Positions 61,635-64,000 of a stretch of DNA of 64,000 nt are shown here, piece after piece. A model generated the notes under the pieces. The model did not search any database, was not told where the DNA came from, and worked only from the letters and a program-made list of their open reading frames with translations. The stretch lies in contig NZ_CP065139.1 of the NCBI RefSeq assembly GCF_015693305.1, forward strand, positions 620,001 through 684,000, given 5' to 3'. The translations under genes and the position numbers were made by a program. Position 1 is the stretch's first letter, and each line of letters starts with the position of its first letter. Origin of the DNA: Sphingobium sp. Cam5-1 (GTDB lineage: Bacteria; Pseudomonadota; Alphaproteobacteria; Sphingomonadales; Sphingomonadaceae).

Positions 61635-62423
61635 TCACCGCATGGTGAGGCCTCCGTCCACCGAAATGGTCTGGCCGTTGATCCATTCCCCATCGGTAGA
61701 TGCCAGCATCGCGACCATGGCGGCGATGTCCTCGCTTCGCCCCAGCCTCGGCGCGGGCGTCTCGCTCTGGAACTGGGCCAGAAGCTCCGCGGGCGCATGG
61801 TCGCGCATCAGCGGCGTGATGATGTATCCCGGCAGGATCGCGTTGGCGCGGATATTCTCGCGGCCCCAGCGGTTCGCGACATGGCGCACCAGCGCGCCGA
61901 TGCCAGCCTTGGCCATCGCATAATAGGGCCGCACGCTCTGACCCATGGTCGCCGCCGCCGACGAACTGTAGATCATGGCACCGCCGCCGCGCGCGAGCAG
62001 ATGGGGAAGCGCGTGCCGGGTCGCCCGGGCCATCCCCTTAAGGTTCACGTCGAGCGTGCGGTCCATCACTGCATCCGTCGCGTCGATGATATCGCTGTCC
62101 TCCAGCAAAATCGCCTGATCGGCGAAATTGGCATGAAAGACGTCAATTCCGCCAAATGCGGCGATGGCCGTATCGCAGAGCGCTGCAAAGCTTGCATCGT
62201 CGGTTGCGTCGAACAGCGCGCCGATCGCGCGCCCACCGCCCCGCCCAATATCGGCGGCGACCGCCTCCACCGCGGCTTCCTCGGACGGCGGGCCAGCGAC
62301 GACTACGGATGCTCCCTCGCTAGCCAACCTTCTCGCCGTAACCTCGCCAATGCCGCGACTTGCGCCAGCGACGACCACGACCTTGCCTGATAGGCGATGC
62401 AAAACGCCGTCCACCTGCTCCAT
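61635..62423 (-). CDS. Short-chain dehydrogenase/reductase
   Basis: SDR of 262 aa: cofactor motif VVAGASRGIGEVTARRLASE near residue 18, a DATDD pocket, catalytic Ser in IYSSSAAATMG and YYAMAKAG (Tyr about 166, Lys about 170), and the end ISVDGGLTMR. The usual NNAG motif is changed to HANFADQ, an atypical feature that may alter the cofactor region. The gene is 24 bp after the next SDR on the same strand and convergent with the TIM-barrel gene. Substrate unknown. Confidence 0.82.
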   Translation of the reverse strand: MEQVDGVLHRLSGKVVVVAGASRGIGEVTARRLASEGASVVVAGPPSEEAAVEAVAADIGRGGGRAIGALFDATDDASFAALCDTAIAAFGGIDVFHANFADQAILLEDSDIIDATDAVMDRTLDVNLKGMARATRHALPHLLARGGGAMIYSSSAAATMGQSVRPYYAMAKAGIGALVRHVANRWGRENIRANAILPGYIITPLMRDHAPAELLAQFQSETPAPRLGRSEDIAAMVAMLASTDGEWINGQTISVDGGLTMR

Positions 62424-62447
62424 CTTCTCTCCTGTACCGCGATGGCG

Positions 62448-63293
62448 TCATGAAATGGCCGGCGCGGCCAGTCCATGATCCTCGAAGAATGTCGGCGCGG
62501 TATAGAGCTTGGGACCGGCGAACGCGACTGCGTCCGGTGAGTCCATCATCCATGCCACGGTGCGGCCGGTGTCCGCCGGTGTGTAGCTCGGCATTCCGCC
62601 ACCCAAGTTGAGGGCCGCATCGCCATATTTGGCCGTCAGCGTCTCGGTGATGGTGAGGCCAGGCTGGATGTGAAAGCTCACGATGCCGCGGTCGCGATAT
62701 TCCAGATCGACGAACTCGGCGAGCTTGGAAAAGGCGGCCTTGCCCGCCGCATAGAGGAAACCCCATCCCCCTTCTTCGAGTTTGCGCTCGCACAGGGTGG
62801 TGCCAGCACCGCTGGTGATGAACACGATGCGCCCAGCCCCTTGCGACAACATCGGCTGCAACACTTTCTGGGTGATGTGCAGATGATTGATCATCAACCC
62901 CGCCATCGTCTGCTCCGCCTTCGTGGCATCAACGGCATCGATCGGCGCCATCAGATAGGGACTTTGGGCAAGCGCGTTGTTGAACAGGCCGTCGATCCGG
63001 CCCCATGTCTCCAGCACGGTATCGACCGCAGCATCGATGCTATCACGGTCCAATATGTCCATCGGGACGCCGATGGCCCGGCCTCCCATAGCCTCGATTT
63101 CCTGCACCGTCGTTTCCAGGCTGCCGGGAAGGGCGATGGAAGCCGAGCCGGTCCCCTCTTCGGCCTTCCCTTCGCCTTCCTTGCGCGTCCGACCAGTCAC
63201 CGCGACGGCAAACCCCCGGCGGGCAAGCTCGATCGCCGCCGCTTTCCCTATGCCGCGCGTGCCGCCCGTTACCAAAGCTACCTTAGTCATCAT
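62448..63293 (-). CDS. Short-chain dehydrogenase/reductase, atypical
   Basis: SDR of about 281 aa with cofactor motif VALVTGGTRGIGKAAAIELA at the N-terminus. An enlarged loop, KEGEGKAEEGTGSASIALPG, follows the second strand. FNNALAQSPYLM stands in place of NNAG, and a catalytic Ser-containing FITSGAGTTL is followed by YAAGKAAFSKL (Tyr-x3-Lys). The C-terminal part (TPADTGRTVAWMMDSPDAVA) lacks the common VDGG ending. Adjacent ATGs at 63293 and 63290 follow GGGAGAGC. It lies 13 bp after the aldo/keto reductase gene, and so probably in one operon with it and the next SDR. The substrate is not recognised. Confidence 0.8.
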   Translation of the reverse strand: MMTKVALVTGGTRGIGKAAAIELARRGFAVAVTGRTRKEGEGKAEEGTGSASIALPGSLETTVQEIEAMGGRAIGVPMDILDRDSIDAAVDTVLETWGRIDGLFNNALAQSPYLMAPIDAVDATKAEQTMAGLMINHLHITQKVLQPMLSQGAGRIVFITSGAGTTLCERKLEEGGWGFLYAAGKAAFSKLAEFVDLEYRDRGIVSFHIQPGLTITETLTAKYGDAALNLGGGMPSYTPADTGRTVAWMMDSPDAVAFAGPKLYTAPTFFEDHGLAAPAIS

Positions 63294-63306
63294 GCTCTCC
63301 CGTGCT

Positions 63307-64000
63307 TCAGCCAACGCGCAGTTCGGCGAGGTCTTCAGGCGACAGCCTGACCGCTGCGGCCTTGACGCTTTCGGCGATGCGGGCTGGGCTGGATGCGCCG
63401 AAAATGGGAATGGTCTGCTGCGGCTGATTGACCAGATAGGCCAGCACGACGTCGCTGACCGAAACGCCATGATGCTCGGCCACGCGCTTGGCGGCCTCGA
63501 ACCGCTGCTGGTTGGCGGGGTTGTCGTAAAAGCCCTTGAGGTGATCGGGAACCTGCCCCTTCTCCAGGAAGGAGAAGAAACCACGGCTCTGCGCGCAATA
63601 AGGTATAACGGTCATGTCGCTGCCCTGAAGCGCGCCGCCATGATCCTCGAAATAGAGCTGATAGCCCTGCGCCATCGCCGCTTCCTCGTTCGGCTTGGCC
63701 AGACCCCAGAAGGGTTCGACCGCAACAAAGCCAGCATTGCCCTTGGATTGGGCATAGGCGTTCGCCTCCAGCACGCGGGCCGCAGTCCAGTTGGACGCGC
63801 CGAAATAGCGGATCTTGCCCGCCTGCTGCGCCGCAATCAGCGTGTCGATGATGAGGCCGACCGGCGCTTCCGCATTGTCCATGTGAACCCAGTAAAGGTC
63901 GATCATATCGACACCCAGATGCTCCAGGCTTTCTGCAAGGTCGCTGTTGATGTCGTCAGGCGTGGCGCGGTTGCGATAGTCGCCGACGCGCAGGTCGAAG
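63307..64000 (-). CDS. Aldo/keto reductase, 5' end beyond the window
   Basis: C-terminal 231 or so residues of an aldo/keto reductase; the frame runs off the window edge, so the N-terminus (including the catalytic tyrosine) is not seen. Visible parts are a DYRNRATPDDINSDLAESLE helix, the catalytic-His strand DMIDLYWVHMDN, GKIRYFGASNWTAARVLEAN, VIPYCAQSRGFFS and the NADP-binding IPIFGASSPARIAESVKA. It heads a minus-strand run with two SDRs, suggesting several carbonyl or alcohol conversions on one compound. Substrate unknown. Confidence 0.85.
   Translation of the reverse strand, partial: FDLRVGDYRNRATPDDINSDLAESLEHLGVDMIDLYWVHMDNAEAPVGLIIDTLIAAQQAGKIRYFGASNWTAARVLEANAYAQSKGNAGFVAVEPFWGLAKPNEEAAMAQGYQLYFEDHGGALQGSDMTVIPYCAQSRGFFSFLEKGQVPDHLKGFYDNPANQQRFEAAKRVAEHHGVSVSDVVLAYLVNQPQQTIPIFGASSPARIAESVKAAAVRLSPEDLAELRVG

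Overview
The window looks like a chromosomal catabolic island of a sphingomonad (Alphaproteobacteria, Sphingomonadales; Sphingobium/Novosphingobium-like). Support comes from the high GC content, the density of TonB-dependent receptors, and an almost complete protocatechuate 4,5-cleavage set (ligA, B, C, I, J, K, U) with lignin-monomer genes (ligM, ligV, ferA, ferB, vanAB, pobA) of the kind known from Sphingobium sp. SYK-6. No rRNA, tRNA, CRISPR array or intact mobile element was seen. The genus is inferred, not proven.

Layout. (1) 0.1-2.2 kb: pobA/pobR, 4-hydroxybenzoate to protocatechuate. (2) 2.3-21 kb: a homoprotocatechuate (hpa) meta-cleavage locus (hpaE, a succinate-semialdehyde-type dehydrogenase, hpaR, split hpaG, hpaF, hpaD). 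It is surrounded by a flavin amine oxidase, an arylacetaldehyde-type dehydrogenase, a major facilitator and TonB receptor pair, an SDR, a PLP enzyme coupled to a small-molecule kinase, two AraC regulators and a Rieske oxygenase. Three promoters here share the perfect palindrome TTATCATGATAA, which suggests one regulon. I propose a route for beta-hydroxyphenethylamines (noradrenaline- or octopamine-like): kinase, then PLP phospho-lyase, then arylacetaldehyde, then homoprotocatechuate. (3) 22-30.8 kb: the protocatechuate 4,5-cleavage cluster, with ligJ-ligA-ligB-ligC and a tandem-HTH LysR regulator on the minus strand, and ligK-ligU-ligI on the plus strand. ligI carries an apparent one-base frameshift in a C tract.

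(4) 31-34 kb: vanA-vanB, an oxygen-dependent O-demethylase, with an AraC regulator. (5) 34-47.4 kb: a tetrahydrofolate-dependent demethylation region. It holds ligM/desA with a coupled alpha/beta hydrolase, divergent metF-purU-folD-folB, an IclR regulator, a SnoaL-like protein, a cupin resembling 2,4'-dihydroxyacetophenone dioxygenase, a TonB receptor, an SDR, an AraC regulator and pabB. MetF, FolD and PurU would unload the methyl group from 5-methyl-THF, while FolB-like and PabB could raise folate supply. (6) 47.5-51 kb: a TonB receptor and a secreted serine hydrolase, followed by a LuxR-type regulator. (7) 52.3-58.9 kb: ferulate catabolism (ferC-like MarR, ligV, ferB, ferA, aromatic-acid transporter). 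(8) 59-64 kb: a cytochrome b561-YceI fusion, remnants of an integrase and a GMC oxidoreductase, then a TIM-barrel isomerase-like gene, two SDRs and a truncated aldo/keto reductase.

Together the genes form a funnel. Ferulate and vanillin go to vanillate, vanillate (VanAB or LigM) and 4-hydroxybenzoate (PobA) go to protocatechuate, and the Lig enzymes take it to pyruvate and oxaloacetate. A parallel arm takes aryl-acetate or amine compounds through homoprotocatechuate to succinate. The homoprotocatechuate arm lacks hpaH and hpaI here, so those two steps must be encoded elsewhere.
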